Origin: an uncultured Clostridia bacterium
GTDB lineage: Bacteria; Bacillota; Clostridia; UBA1381
Assembly: GCA_934476675.1 (NCBI GenBank)
Contig: CAKSOE010000010.1
Span: 22,622 to 86,621 of the forward strand
Length of the DNA stretch: 64,000 nt
Direction of reading: 5' to 3'
The position numbers and the translations under genes were made by a program. Shown piece by piece: positions 8,884 to 17,183 of the stretch; position 1 is the first letter of the stretch; the number at the start of each line of letters is the position of its first letter. A model generated the notes under the pieces. It made no database searches and was not told the origin of the DNA. It worked only from the letters and a program-made list of their open reading frames with translations.

Positions 8884-8912
8884 TTGAATAATTTTAAAAC
8901 TTGTGTTATAAT
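8884..8912 (+). promoter_or_regulatory. Sigma-A promoter upstream of the anchored unknown protein
   Basis: TTGAAT (8884-8889), a 17-bp spacer, and TATAAT (8907-8912) with TGT directly before it (extended -10). It leaves a leader of about 150 nt before the ATG at 9067, in which I recognise no riboswitch. The rest of the 8823-9066 gap is AT-rich without a gene. Confidence 0.65.
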
Positions 8913-9066
8913 TAAGTAATAAATACAAAAGTAGGGTAATAATCAAAAAGAAATGTGTATATTTCACCCCAATATGCACACACATATGTTTTTTTATTGA
9001 AAATGTCGATATGTGCGTTTCTTTTTGCATGTAATTGAACCGCCGTAAGGCGTGTGGGAGATTGGT

Positions 9067-9741
9067 ATGAAAAAGTGGAAAGTGATTTTGATTTCGGTAA
9101 TCGGATTTGCAGCAGTGCTGGTTGCCGGTATCGTCGCCGTGTTTCATTATTATGCGGTGCCGCGATATGTGGAGCCGCTTTTGGAAACGGTTGCGTCGGT
9201 TCTGAATGATACGGGAGTACAGAAGGAAATTTCCGAAACCGCACAGGAAATGGCGGATAACGGTATGCTTGACAGCAAGCTTGTTGAGGAATATATAAAA
9301 AGTATTCAACAGCCGGATACCGCAGAGGATGATGCAGACAGCGAAAAAACGGATACAGCCGAAAAAGAACAAACCGCCGAACCGTCGGGAGGAAGCAACA
9401 GCGTCGGCGCGAAGAATGTTCAGGTTGTGGACGGCAGCGGAAAAACGCATACATACGGGAAAAAGAAAGACAATCAAACGTCAAAATCAGACACGTCGGA
9501 TACGTCAGGGAACAGTCTGTCGGGCAGTACGCAGAGGATATATGATAATTTAAAGTCAGAGGTATCCGCAAAGGACTGGGCACGAGCATATGAGCTGGCA
9601 TCGAAATTCGATATGAGCAAGGTGCGAAGTCTCATGTCCGACAGAGCGGAACTTAAAAAATATGTACAGTCGGTATTGACGGAGGCGGAATATTCCGAAT
9701 GTATGGGACTGTATCTGAAATATGCTTATCTTTTAAAATAA
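9067..9741 (+). CDS. Membrane-anchored or exported protein of unknown function
   Basis: 224 residues from the ATG at 9067, chosen because GGGAG ends six bases before it; a GTG at 9052 lies on top of that site. One hydrophobic segment (about residues 5-30) is preceded by lysines, so the protein is anchored or secreted. A hydrophilic, low-complexity linker rich in Asp, Ser, Thr, Glu and Lys (about 85-165) leads to an alpha-helical C-terminal part (SAKDWARAYELASKFDMSKVRSLMSDRAELKKYVQSVLTEAEYSE). I recognise no family. It precedes a decayed polysaccharide gene, so it may be a leftover of a former exopolysaccharide region. Confidence 0.75.
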   Translation: MKKWKVILISVIGFAAVLVAGIVAVFHYYAVPRYVEPLLETVASVLNDTGVQKEISETAQEMADNGMLDSKLVEEYIKSIQQPDTAEDDADSEKTDTAEKEQTAEPSGGSNSVGAKNVQVVDGSGKTHTYGKKKDNQTSKSDTSDTSGNSLSGSTQRIYDNLKSEVSAKDWARAYELASKFDMSKVRSLMSDRAELKKYVQSVLTEAEYSECMGLYLKYAYLLK

Positions 9742-9760
9742 CGGTTGAGGTGACGTGTTC

Positions 9761-10656
9761 TTGAAAAGTTTTAACTTGCGCAGAGTGTGCCTGGTACTGG
9801 CGGATATGTCGGTTCGACGTTGGGCGTTTTGTGTACAATAGGCGTTTTGGCGCTGTATAAAAGCTATCGCACGCTGTCGTATTCGAGAAGCTTTCTGATT
9901 ATTGCATTTTTCATATCTACTTTTGGAATAATTGTTTTAAGAACACTTTACAGCAGCTTTTTCAGCTTTTATATAAGACAGCTCAAAAGCGCACAGAGCA
10001 GACGCAGAACTCTTATCGCCGGCGCGGGAAGCGCAGCACAGCAGATAATAGGCGAAATACTTGATTCGGACTGCGAATATGACCCGATAGGAATTGTTGA
10101 TGACGATTCATCGAAAAGCAGGGGATATATAAGAGATATAAAAATAATGGGTACGACGGAGGATATTCCGCGTCTTTGCAAAAAGTATGAAAGTTGAGAT
10201 TGCGTCCGTACGTAATTACCAGAAAATGGATTTAATTTTCAGCACATACCGATTATGAAAACAAACCCCGAAGAAGCGGTTAAGAACAATATTGTCGGTA
10301 CATATAATACGGCAACGCTTGCGGATTTGTATAAGGTCAAGAAATTTGTTCTTATATCAACCGATAAGGCGGTGAACCCGACAAACGTTATGAGTGCAAC
10401 AAAACGCAGCTGTGAGATGATAGTTCAGAACATGGCGCAAAATTCAAAGCTTACACAGTTTGTTACGGTACGCTTCGGAAATGTTTTGGGTTCAAACGGC
10501 TCTGTAATTCCGCTGTTTGAAAGACAAATTAAGGAGCGCGTGATAGAGCTGTTGCAGCAGATTGCGCCGACCTTTAAGCATAAGACGGCAAATAGTGAGG
10601 TTGATAAGAATGACAAAAAAGGAAAGAGCAGCGCTTCTCCGACAGCTGTTGGATAA
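9761..10656 (+). pseudogene. Decayed EpsC/CapD-type nucleotide-sugar epimerase-dehydratase
   Basis: Pieces of one membrane-bound polysaccharide nucleotide-sugar dehydratase (WbpM/EpsC/CapD family) are still readable, in order. The N-terminus KSFNLRRVCLVLADMSV starts at a TTG (9761) after GAGGTGA. A shifted frame at 9787-10197 holds membrane segments and RRTLIAGAGSAAQQIIGEIL with DDDSSKSRGY. Then 10255-10656 carries TNPEEAVKNNIVGT, LISTDKAVNPTNVMSATKR and VTVRFGNVLGSNGSVIPLF. Large parts are missing: several transmembrane segments, the end of the nucleotide-binding domain, and the stretch between FERQIKE and the C-terminal ELLQQIAPTFKH. An intact protein would be about 600 residues. The last codons overlap nth. 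It cannot be functional. Confidence 0.85.
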
Positions 10657-11242
10657 AGCATATCCCGACGCAAAATGTTCACTCGACTATTCAACACCTG
10701 TGGAAATGCTTATAGCGACACAGCTGAGTGCACAGTGTACAGACGCACGTGTAAATATTGTCACGAAAGAGCTTTTTAAGCGTTATAAATCCGCACAGGA
10801 TTTTGCGGAGGCAAATCCGGAGGAATTGCAGGAATATATAAAGTCTGCAGGTTTTTATAAAACCAAATCGCAGAATATAATAAAATGCTGTAAGCGTCTG
10901 GTGGAGGCGTATGACGGTAAGGTTCCCGATAATATGGAGGATTTGCTTACTCTTGCCGGAACAGGACGGAAAACAGCCAATCTGGTGCTAGGCGATATTT
11001 ACGGAAAGCCCGCCGTTGTGGTTGATACGCATTGTATGCGTTTGACACGGAGGATAGGGCTTACAAAGGAAGAAGACCCGGCAAAAATCGAAATGGATTT
11101 GAAGAAAATCGTGCCGGAGGATTATCAGCTCAGACTTTGTCACCAGCTGGTGTATCACGGCAGGGCGGTATGTACCGCGCGTAATCCGAAATGCGATATA
11201 TGCCCGATAAAACAGGCTTGTAAAAGAGTCGGTGTAAAATAA
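10610..11242 (+). CDS. nth: Endonuclease III (DNA glycosylase/AP lyase)
   Basis: 210 residues from the ATG at 10610, with GTGAGG upstream; longer readings extend into the decayed gene. The helix-hairpin-helix LAGTGRKTANLVLG contains the catalytic Lys, VVVDTHCMRLTRR contains the catalytic Asp, and the C-terminus has the 4Fe-4S pattern C-x6-C-x2-C-x5-C (CTARNPKC...C). The enzyme removes oxidised pyrimidines and nicks abasic sites in base-excision repair. The hairpin reads LAGTG instead of the more usual LPGVG, a minor variation. It probably lost its original upstream promoter context when the preceding gene decayed. Confidence 0.95.
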   Translation: MTKKERAALLRQLLDKAYPDAKCSLDYSTPVEMLIATQLSAQCTDARVNIVTKELFKRYKSAQDFAEANPEELQEYIKSAGFYKTKSQNIIKCCKRLVEAYDGKVPDNMEDLLTLAGTGRKTANLVLGDIYGKPAVVVDTHCMRLTRRIGLTKEEDPAKIEMDLKKIVPEDYQLRLCHQLVYHGRAVCTARNPKCDICPIKQACKRVGVK

Positions 11243-11276
11243 CTTTGGCAGAATTAAATTTATTTTTCATGACAAA

Positions 11277-11322
11277 ACACACATGGCAGAGTTTATAAAA
11301 AAACTGCCATGTGTGTTTTTTT
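11277..11322 (+). terminator. Bidirectional terminator between nth and the YhcC-like gene
   Basis: A perfect 13-bp stem (ACACACATGGCAG at 11277-11289 and its complement at 11304-11316) is followed by seven T on the plus strand, with a T-rich tail on the minus strand as well. It separates two convergent genes. Confidence 0.9.
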
Positions 11323-11343
11323 GTGTGCATAATATTTTTACCG

Positions 11344-12279
11344 TTAAAAAAGTCTGCCCTGATATGTATTGCGTTTAAGCATAAGCTTGTCAATTTCGTT
11401 TAAAACAACGAATTTTTTCAAACTCCATTCGGGAGCAATAAGAATATCGCGTCCGCCGTCGCCTGTCAGACGCTGTATAACGGTTTCCTCCGAAAAAACC
11501 TCTAACTGACGTACAATCACATCAATATAATCGTCGCGCGTCATAGGCTCTATTTTGCCGTCATAGAAGTCTTGTGCCATTTTTGTGCCTTTTATAATGT
11601 GCAGCAAATGCAGCTTGACGCAGTGCGGCATAAGCTTTGCAGTCTGGCGCGCGCTTTCTACCATCATTTCTTTTGTTTCACCCGGCAAGCCGTTAATCAG
11701 ATGTACGCATACATTTATATTCCTTTGACGAAGCTTTTCATATCCGTCAAGAAATTCCGCATATGTATGACAGCGGTTTATTTTTTCGCCCGTTGAGTCG
11801 AATATTGATTGCAGACCAAGCTCCACAATAAGATATGTTCGGTTGTTAAGCTCGTCAAGATATTCCAGCACATCCTCGTTAAGACAGTCCGCACGTGTGG
11901 CAATGCTTATACCCACAACGCCGGGCTGCCGCAAAACAGGCTCAAATCTCTGCCGCAAAACCTCTGCCGGAGCGTATGTGTTGGTATGCGCCTGAAAATA
12001 CGGCATATATTTGCCCTCATGCCACTTTTTTGCCATGCGTGCTTTCACATACTCAAACTGGCGTACTATTCCGTCCTCGGGATTGCCTGCAAAATCGCCG
12101 CTGCCGGTGTCGGAGCAGTAGGTGCAGCCGCCGTATCCTTTTGTGCCGTCAATATTGGGACAGGTAAAACCGGCGTTTAAGGCGATTTTCATAACCTTTC
12201 CGCCGAATTTATGCCGAAGATGATAATTCCATGTATGATAACGCTTGTTATCGTCCGAATACTTAAAATTGTTTTCCAT
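11344..12279 (-). CDS. YhcC/TIGR01212-type radical SAM protein
   Basis: 311 residues. The family opening YHTWNYHLRHKFGGKVMKI leads to an extended cluster motif in ALNAGFTCPNIDGTKGYGGCTYC. The C-x-P-N layout with long spacing is typical of the YhcC group rather than the standard Cx3Cx2C. Conserved QAHTNTYAP, ISIATRADCL, ELGLQS and HLINGLPGET segments follow. Family members are Elp3-like radical-SAM proteins of poorly known function. The gene is complete and has terminators on both sides, so it is monocistronic. Confidence 0.9.
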   Translation of the reverse strand: MENNFKYSDDNKRYHTWNYHLRHKFGGKVMKIALNAGFTCPNIDGTKGYGGCTYCSDTGSGDFAGNPEDGIVRQFEYVKARMAKKWHEGKYMPYFQAHTNTYAPAEVLRQRFEPVLRQPGVVGISIATRADCLNEDVLEYLDELNNRTYLIVELGLQSIFDSTGEKINRCHTYAEFLDGYEKLRQRNINVCVHLINGLPGETKEMMVESARQTAKLMPHCVKLHLLHIIKGTKMAQDFYDGKIEPMTRDDYIDVIVRQLEVFSEETVIQRLTGDGGRDILIAPEWSLKKFVVLNEIDKLMLKRNTYQGRLF

Positions 12280-12294
12280 TTAATCTCCTACAAG

Positions 12295-12323
12295 AAAAAC
12301 CGCCGCACTTATATGCGGCGGTT
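12295..12323 (-). terminator. Terminator of the DUF1540 gene
   Basis: A perfect 10-bp stem AACCGCCGCA/TGCGGCGGTT (12298-12307 and 12314-12323) with a 6-base loop; on the minus strand it runs into a T tract. Confidence 0.88.
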
Positions 12324-12343
12324 CTCCATACATATTTGCTTTA

Positions 12344-12520
12344 TCAGCCTTTGAGCTGAAATGATGTGCAGTCTGTGCACTCGATCATTGTCGGGTTAGG
12401 CTCATGTGTTCCCACCTGAATACATGACAGTGAACAGTAATCAGATGTCTGACAATGGTTTTTGCACTGTGTAACAGAACATTTGATGCTCTTGTTTGCT
12501 TCGCAGCCACAATTACTCAT
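12344..12520 (-). CDS. DUF1540 cysteine-rich small protein
   Basis: 58 residues from the ATG at 12520, nine bases after GGAGG; a TTG two codons earlier is too close to that site. The cysteine pattern (CSVTQCKNHCQTSDYCSLSC, then CTDCTSF) is that of DUF1540, a small probable metal-binding family common in Clostridia and Bacilli, usually one or two copies per protein. Its function is not established. It has its own terminator and stands alone. Confidence 0.9.
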   Translation of the reverse strand: MSNCGCEANKSIKCSVTQCKNHCQTSDYCSLSCIQVGTHEPNPTMIECTDCTSFQLKG

Positions 12521-12599
12521 TTTCAATTACCTCCAAAATAGATTATGTCTTACGGCACACTCTTATTATGGTTGTTTTTTTGATTTTTATTCTGTTTTT

Positions 12600-13643
12600 T
12601 TAAATATCGGTGCAAACATTATAGAGTCTTGATACCGTGGCAATCGCCTGCTGTACCGTATAGAAACCGAGCGGCTCAAACTCATTGCTGTCATTTCCGC
12701 TCATTATTCCGTTGTCGCTTACCCATCTCACATAAAACTTTGCCCATTCGGATATGTGCGAATTGTCACTGTAATTCAGATTGTATTTTGTGTCTATATG
12801 TCTGAAATTTTCAGCGGTAACGGTAAGCATTTTTGCCGCTTCTTCACGTGTTATCGCACCGTCGGGATCGAAGTATTCTCCGCCTCTGCCGTTGATTATC
12901 CCGAGCGCAAACAGCATATCAATCGACGAATCTCTGCCGGTACAGTCGGAGAAATTATCTCTGCTGTAAGATATACCCTTGTCGTCCATATATTTTTCAA
13001 GCGAAGCATAGCCGCCTGTTACTGCAATAAAATTGCCGATAAGTATACAAAATTCCTCACGCGATATGGTCTGCGGATATTTGTCCGTCAGCTGATAGGG
13101 GAGAAGTGAACGCGCCGCCGCCTCTTTTATCGAATCCTTTGCCCACAAATCGTCTGGCAGTTTAAGAAAATCCGAATCGGTATTCGGATAGACTTCGCCG
13201 CCGTTTGTTTTTTTGCCCTCCTGATACATTGAGCAAAGATACATAAATTTGCTCAGATCATAATCCTGCATTTCATAACATATGTAATTTGAACTGCCGT
13301 ACATTCCTATCTGGACGCCGGAGTTAAAGTAAAAGCTTTTTACACCGTCTGCCGTAAACAAGTTTACAGCCGTTCCGCGAAAAGGTGCAGGATTGATTGT
13401 ACGGTAAAGCGTGACGCCCTCCGCACTGTAATAAAAATCCTTTATATCGTCCCTTGAAAGGGTAATATATTGTCCGTCGCTTATGTCGGAAACGGTTGCG
13501 GAGTTTATATCGTCCGCAGAATATATTCCCAAAGCATCGGAAAGCGTCATAGTTGCGGGCAAATCAACAATATTATACGCATGAACTGCCTGCGCTGTGA
13601 AAAGCGCAAGCAGCATTGCAAAAAATACCGTAAATTTTTTCAT
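12600..13643 (-). CDS. Exported SLH-domain protein
   Basis: 347 residues from the ATG at 13643 (GGAG upstream). A signal peptide (MKKFTVFFAMLLALFTAQAVHA) is followed by an N-terminal domain of about 140 residues I do not recognise, then roughly three SLH-like repeats (from about residue 165). These include AKDSIKEAAARSLLP, FDPDGAITREEAAKML and SEWAKFYVRWVSDNGIMSGNDSNEFEPLG. SLH repeats bind pyruvylated secondary wall polymers, so it should sit on the cell surface. It starts 21 bp after the copper-amine-oxidase-N-domain gene and is probably co-transcribed with it. Confidence 0.85.
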   Translation of the reverse strand: MKKFTVFFAMLLALFTAQAVHAYNIVDLPATMTLSDALGIYSADDINSATVSDISDGQYITLSRDDIKDFYYSAEGVTLYRTINPAPFRGTAVNLFTADGVKSFYFNSGVQIGMYGSSNYICYEMQDYDLSKFMYLCSMYQEGKKTNGGEVYPNTDSDFLKLPDDLWAKDSIKEAAARSLLPYQLTDKYPQTISREEFCILIGNFIAVTGGYASLEKYMDDKGISYSRDNFSDCTGRDSSIDMLFALGIINGRGGEYFDPDGAITREEAAKMLTVTAENFRHIDTKYNLNYSDNSHISEWAKFYVRWVSDNGIMSGNDSNEFEPLGFYTVQQAIATVSRLYNVCTDI

Positions 13644-13664
13644 AGAACTCTCCATTCCGCCGCA

Positions 13665-14870
13665 TTATACCACAAACGGCGTAAGAACTGCCTTTATGCC
13701 GTTCGGGAACTCAACGTAAAACTCAATATATGACGGGTTATCCTGGTCAATGTACATATCCAGAACATTAAACGTATCAAACTCCGATGCCGACATGGTA
13801 TTCTGTGAGCCGCCCTTGTATCCGCCCTTAACATAAGTATCAGTCGGAGTATAGTAATAAATCATGTCGTCGTTGTAGGTGTGTACAAGCTTTCTCGGAA
13901 TAATTTTTCCGGCATTTGTAACTCTGTACTGCGTTATTATATCACCTTCAAGCTGGTATGCGCTTCCGGTAATCATTATATCCATAAAGCACAGACCTTC
14001 AAGGTCTGAAAGCATATAGCTTCTCTGGTCAAGGAATATTTTCGACACAAATTTTATGCTTGCCGGAGCGCCGCTGTTGCTCATGACCGGAATAAGCGAT
14101 TGCCCGTCATAGCGGAAGAACCATGCCGTACGCGTATCGCCGTTTTCGATTACGATAATCTCTTTTGTGGCATCGTTTTTGTCTATATCAACCACCGCCA
14201 TGCCGTAAATGCTCTTTAAAGCTTTAAGCTGTGCGGAAAAGTCTGTTCCGTTTATAATGAGCAGGGGAGAAAGCTCCGCTGCTGTGTCGAATGTGCGCGT
14301 AAAGGTTACGTTATCGAGAACATCACCGCTGCGCAGGCTGATTTCCTTCGAAATAACGGATTCCTCGGTGTAAAATTCGGCCGCTTCGGAAAGCTCGCGG
14401 AACGCCACTCTCCTTGCGGCATACGGACGGTAATTTGTGCCGTCTGTTGCAACGTGAACCGTTGAATGGAAGCCGTCCCAGGTTATTTTAAAATCCATCG
14501 CTTCGCCAATAGCACGAACGGGGATAAGTATTCTGTCGTTGTACATAAGCGCTGAAACGGACAGCGGTACGGCTTCACCGTTTTTGTAGAGTACGCTGTC
14601 GCCAAGCGTGATTTTTACTGTATAATTATCCTTTGTAAGCGTAGCGGTTTTGGCGTCCTGATCCCATGTTACGACAGCGCCTGCTTTTTCAAAGACTGCG
14701 CGTATCGGAACGAGAGTGGTGCCGTCGAGGATTATCGGGTTCTGGTCAAATTCAACCTTTTCGTTGTTAAGCATTACGCTCACAACATCCTCCTCCGCAT
14801 GCGCCGCTATGCCTGCTCCTACAAGCATTGCCGCAGATAAAGCCGCGCATAATAAAGCTTTTAATTTCAT
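13665..14870 (-). CDS. Exported protein with copper-amine-oxidase N-terminal-like domain
   Basis: 401 residues. A signal peptide (cleavage near AHAEE) is followed by the Cu_amine_oxidN1 wall domain (about 30-145): VMLNNEKVEFDQNPIILDGTTLVPIRAVFEKAGAVVTWD, then LIPVRAIGEAMDFKITWD. The rest, about 250 residues, resembles a C-terminal domain often found with it in Clostridia, with no catalytic motif I can identify. The N-domain is thought to be a structural or wall-associated module and does not indicate amine oxidase activity. GGAAAGGA supports the start. pyrE lies 39 bp upstream and the SLH gene 21 bp downstream. Confidence 0.85.
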   Translation of the reverse strand: MKLKALLCAALSAAMLVGAGIAAHAEEDVVSVMLNNEKVEFDQNPIILDGTTLVPIRAVFEKAGAVVTWDQDAKTATLTKDNYTVKITLGDSVLYKNGEAVPLSVSALMYNDRILIPVRAIGEAMDFKITWDGFHSTVHVATDGTNYRPYAARRVAFRELSEAAEFYTEESVISKEISLRSGDVLDNVTFTRTFDTAAELSPLLIINGTDFSAQLKALKSIYGMAVVDIDKNDATKEIIVIENGDTRTAWFFRYDGQSLIPVMSNSGAPASIKFVSKIFLDQRSYMLSDLEGLCFMDIMITGSAYQLEGDIITQYRVTNAGKIIPRKLVHTYNDDMIYYYTPTDTYVKGGYKGGSQNTMSASEFDTFNVLDMYIDQDNPSYIEFYVEFPNGIKAVLTPFVV

Positions 14871-14909
14871 AAAATCAAATCCTTTCCTTTATTATAAACT
14901 GTGTTTCAC

Positions 14910-15572
14910 TTAAAATACACAGTATTGTTCCATATATTTTTCCATATTTTTCAGAACGGTTTCGTACTTGCCGTCGGTTTTGAGATATTCGTATATATCC
15001 TTTACGGTCACAATCGAATGAACGTTTATGCCGTAATCCTCCATAACCTCCATAACGGCGGTTTTGTCTTTGTTTTGTCCGATCTCACAGCGGTTGACGG
15101 AAATGAACATATCGTTTACCGAAACATTCGCTGCGCCTTTTAAAACGGGCATAGTCTCACGGATTGCCGTACCGGCAGTGATAACGTCCTCGATTATGAT
15201 AACACGATCTCCGTCAACGGGCTTGTATCCTACAAGAGAGCCGCCTTCGCCGTGATCCTTTTCCTCCTTGCGGTTGAAGAAATACGGCTTGTCGATACCG
15301 TATTCGTTATATAGCGCCGCCGCACAGGATGCGGCAAGCGGAATACCTTTATATGCGGGACCGAACATACAGTCAAACGCATCATTACAGCTTTCTTTTA
15401 CAAGCTTTGCATAAAATCTGCCGAGAGTTGCAATCTGTCTGCCGGTTTTATAGTTGCCGGTATTTACAAAATACGGTGTATTTCTGCCGCTTTTGGTTAC
15501 AAAATCGCCGAAACGCAGAACGTCCGCCTCCATCATAAATTCAATAAATTCTTTCTTATCCGGGGTAAGCAT
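14910..15572 (-). CDS. pyrE: Orotate phosphoribosyltransferase
   Basis: 220 residues. The PRPP-binding signature RVIIIEDVITAGTAIRE is near residue 125. Upstream lie the family's FGDFVTKSGRNTPYF and MFGPAYKGIPLA motifs and the RKEEKDHGEGG flexible loop with its catalytic Lys. It transfers a phosphoribosyl group to orotate, giving OMP, in pyrimidine synthesis. It is not next to other pyr genes; it follows the sigma-factor gene by 22 bp in what may be a housekeeping operon. Confidence 0.95.
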   Translation of the reverse strand: MLTPDKKEFIEFMMEADVLRFGDFVTKSGRNTPYFVNTGNYKTGRQIATLGRFYAKLVKESCNDAFDCMFGPAYKGIPLAASCAAALYNEYGIDKPYFFNRKEEKDHGEGGSLVGYKPVDGDRVIIIEDVITAGTAIRETMPVLKGAANVSVNDMFISVNRCEIGQNKDKTAVMEVMEDYGINVHSIVTVKDIYEYLKTDGKYETVLKNMEKYMEQYCVF

Positions 15573-15594
15573 AATGTATCCTTTCCGGATTATA

Positions 15595-16326
15595 TTAATC
15601 TCTGAAATATAATCCTCTTAATTTTTTCAATACCTTTTTTTCAATTCGGGAAACCTGCATCTGCGAGATTCCCATTTTATCGGAAATTTCTTTCTGGCTT
15701 AATTCATCGTTGTAGCGCATTTTTACAAAGCTGCGCTCCGTGTCGGTCATTTGTCTCATGCAGTAATCAATAAAATCCTTGTTTTCAAGCATAAGAAAAT
15801 GATTATCCTCCGCGCCTATGACATTGGAAAGTCCCATTGCGCCGTCGGCACAGGCTTCATATTCAAGCGATTTAATAAAATTCACATCGCCGATTTTCTC
15901 CGCCTCCCGAATTACTTCATCGGGAAGATTTAAGCGGCGGGCAATTTCCGAATCGCTTATCTGGGAAGATGTGCGCTTTATCTGCTCCGCACGGTAGAAA
16001 ACCTCATAAAGCCGCTTGGGAACGCGGACAAAGTTGCCTTTGTCGCGGAAATAGCGGCGGATTTCGCCCATAACGGTAGGTGTGGCGAAAGTGGCGAACT
16101 TCACACCGCGGTCGGGGTCAAACCGCTCCACGGCATACAAAACTCCCATGGACGCAACCTGGAAAATATCGTCATATTCTATTCCGCGGTTTATAAACTT
16201 GCGCGAAAGTATTTCGGCTATGTAAATATAGGACGCAACTATTTCATCGCGCAATTTTGTGTCATGCGTACGCTTGTATTCGGAAAACAGCTCATATTCG
16301 CTGACGTTTGGTTTTTCGAGAGCCAT
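15595..16326 (-). CDS. RNA polymerase sigma factor, SigB/SigF/SigG type
   Basis: 243 residues from the ATG at 16326, preceded by AAAGGAGG at the right distance; an upstream ATG (16350) is less likely. Region 2 (YDDIFQVASMGVLYAVERFDPDRGVKFATFATPTVMGEIRRYFRD) and region 4 (LSQKEISDKMGISQMQVSRIEKKVLKKLR) are clear, with region 3 between them. Sequence style matches the sporulation/stress group rather than the housekeeping or ECF groups. No anti-sigma factor gene of the SpoIIAB/RsbW kind is next to it. Instead a membrane-anchored unknown protein lies directly upstream, 20 bp away. Confidence 0.88.
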   Translation of the reverse strand: MALEKPNVSEYELFSEYKRTHDTKLRDEIVASYIYIAEILSRKFINRGIEYDDIFQVASMGVLYAVERFDPDRGVKFATFATPTVMGEIRRYFRDKGNFVRVPKRLYEVFYRAEQIKRTSSQISDSEIARRLNLPDEVIREAEKIGDVNFIKSLEYEACADGAMGLSNVIGAEDNHFLMLENKDFIDYCMRQMTDTERSFVKMRYNDELSQKEISDKMGISQMQVSRIEKKVLKKLRGLYFRD

Positions 16327-16346
16327 AGTCAGTCCTCCTTTCGCTG

Positions 16347-17015
16347 TCATTTTTTTATCAGTTCGTTGGCGATTTCCTTTGAATTATCAAAGGCTTGTTT
16401 ATTCTTCTCGTCGTCCTTGGACTCGCAGCGTACAGCTATGTATATATCCCTGTCGCCTAAATTAAGGTTTTTGGCAAAGTTTGTATCTTTAAGATTAACC
16501 GCAAATGCCGTACCCTCCGCAGGGTAAAGTCTGTCTGTTTCGACCCCGTCCGAAGCCCATTCGCTTACCGGTACAAATGAGCCGTCATACGACGAACCGG
16601 GTTTAAGCATATTTTCAGCGTATGTACTGTCCATTAAAAACAGGTACGAGCAGTCGTTCTGAAATTCGAGCATGAGCTTTGTGCTCATCGCATAATTATA
16701 CTGCGCATCCTGATTGTTTTCGGTTATTACAAGCTGCTGAAAGAACGGTAAAGACTTGCCGTTTCTGTCAATATCGGCTGTGTACTGTGCGATATACTCC
16801 GAAACGCTGTTCTGTGTTTCCTCACTGAAACCCGATGTTCCGACATAGGTTGCGGTCAGATCGTATTTCGGACTTGTGGCGCATTGCTGAATCGTAACGC
16901 CCACACATATAAGTACAAAAGCTGCGGCTATCGTGTGCCATTTGTAATACATCCAAAAGTACGGCCACCACTCCTTGGTGAATTTTTTCGGAACTACTCC
17001 GTATTTCTCAGCCAT
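16347..17015 (-). CDS. Single-pass membrane protein of unknown function
   Basis: 222 residues. A short cytoplasmic N-terminus (KFTKEWWPYFWMYYKWHT) precedes one transmembrane segment (about residues 28-47, TIAAAFVLICVGVTIQQC), leaving about 175 extracytoplasmic residues without a recognised family. The extracellular part contains TYVGTSGFSEETQNSVSEYIAQYTADIDRNG. The EWWPYFWxYYKWHT style of N-terminus recurs in Clostridia proteins of unknown role. It is the first gene of a probable unit with the sigma factor, pyrE and two exported proteins. Confidence 0.75.
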   Translation of the reverse strand: MAEKYGVVPKKFTKEWWPYFWMYYKWHTIAAAFVLICVGVTIQQCATSPKYDLTATYVGTSGFSEETQNSVSEYIAQYTADIDRNGKSLPFFQQLVITENNQDAQYNYAMSTKLMLEFQNDCSYLFLMDSTYAENMLKPGSSYDGSFVPVSEWASDGVETDRLYPAEGTAFAVNLKDTNFAKNLNLGDRDIYIAVRCESKDDEKNKQAFDNSKEIANELIKK

Positions 17016-17140
17016 ATTATTACCAACTCCTTAAAGCAAAGTGTACCGGCAACCGAATTGCATAATACACTACTATAACTATATCATAATCCTTTATATT
17101 TGTCAAATATAAAACAGAGGTGTATTTATGCTTAAATTCC

Positions 17141-17175
17141 AAAAAAAGGACTGCCGCAGCGCAGCAATCCCTTTA
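17141..17175 (-). terminator. Terminator of galT
   Basis: On the minus strand AAAGG-GATTGC pairs imperfectly with GCAGTCCTTT (one bulge, one G-T pair) and is followed by a run of seven T. It starts eight bases after the galT stop. Confidence 0.7.
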
Positions 17176-17183
17176 TACAAAGC

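Noticed and set aside
8913..9066. A riboswitch in the 150-nt leader before the anchored protein
   Set aside because: The leader shows no conserved aptamer pattern that I recognise and no terminator hairpin; only the promoter is supported.
13665..14870. A copper amine oxidase
   Set aside because: Only the N-terminal wall-associated domain is present. No topaquinone-forming or copper-binding catalytic domain is seen.
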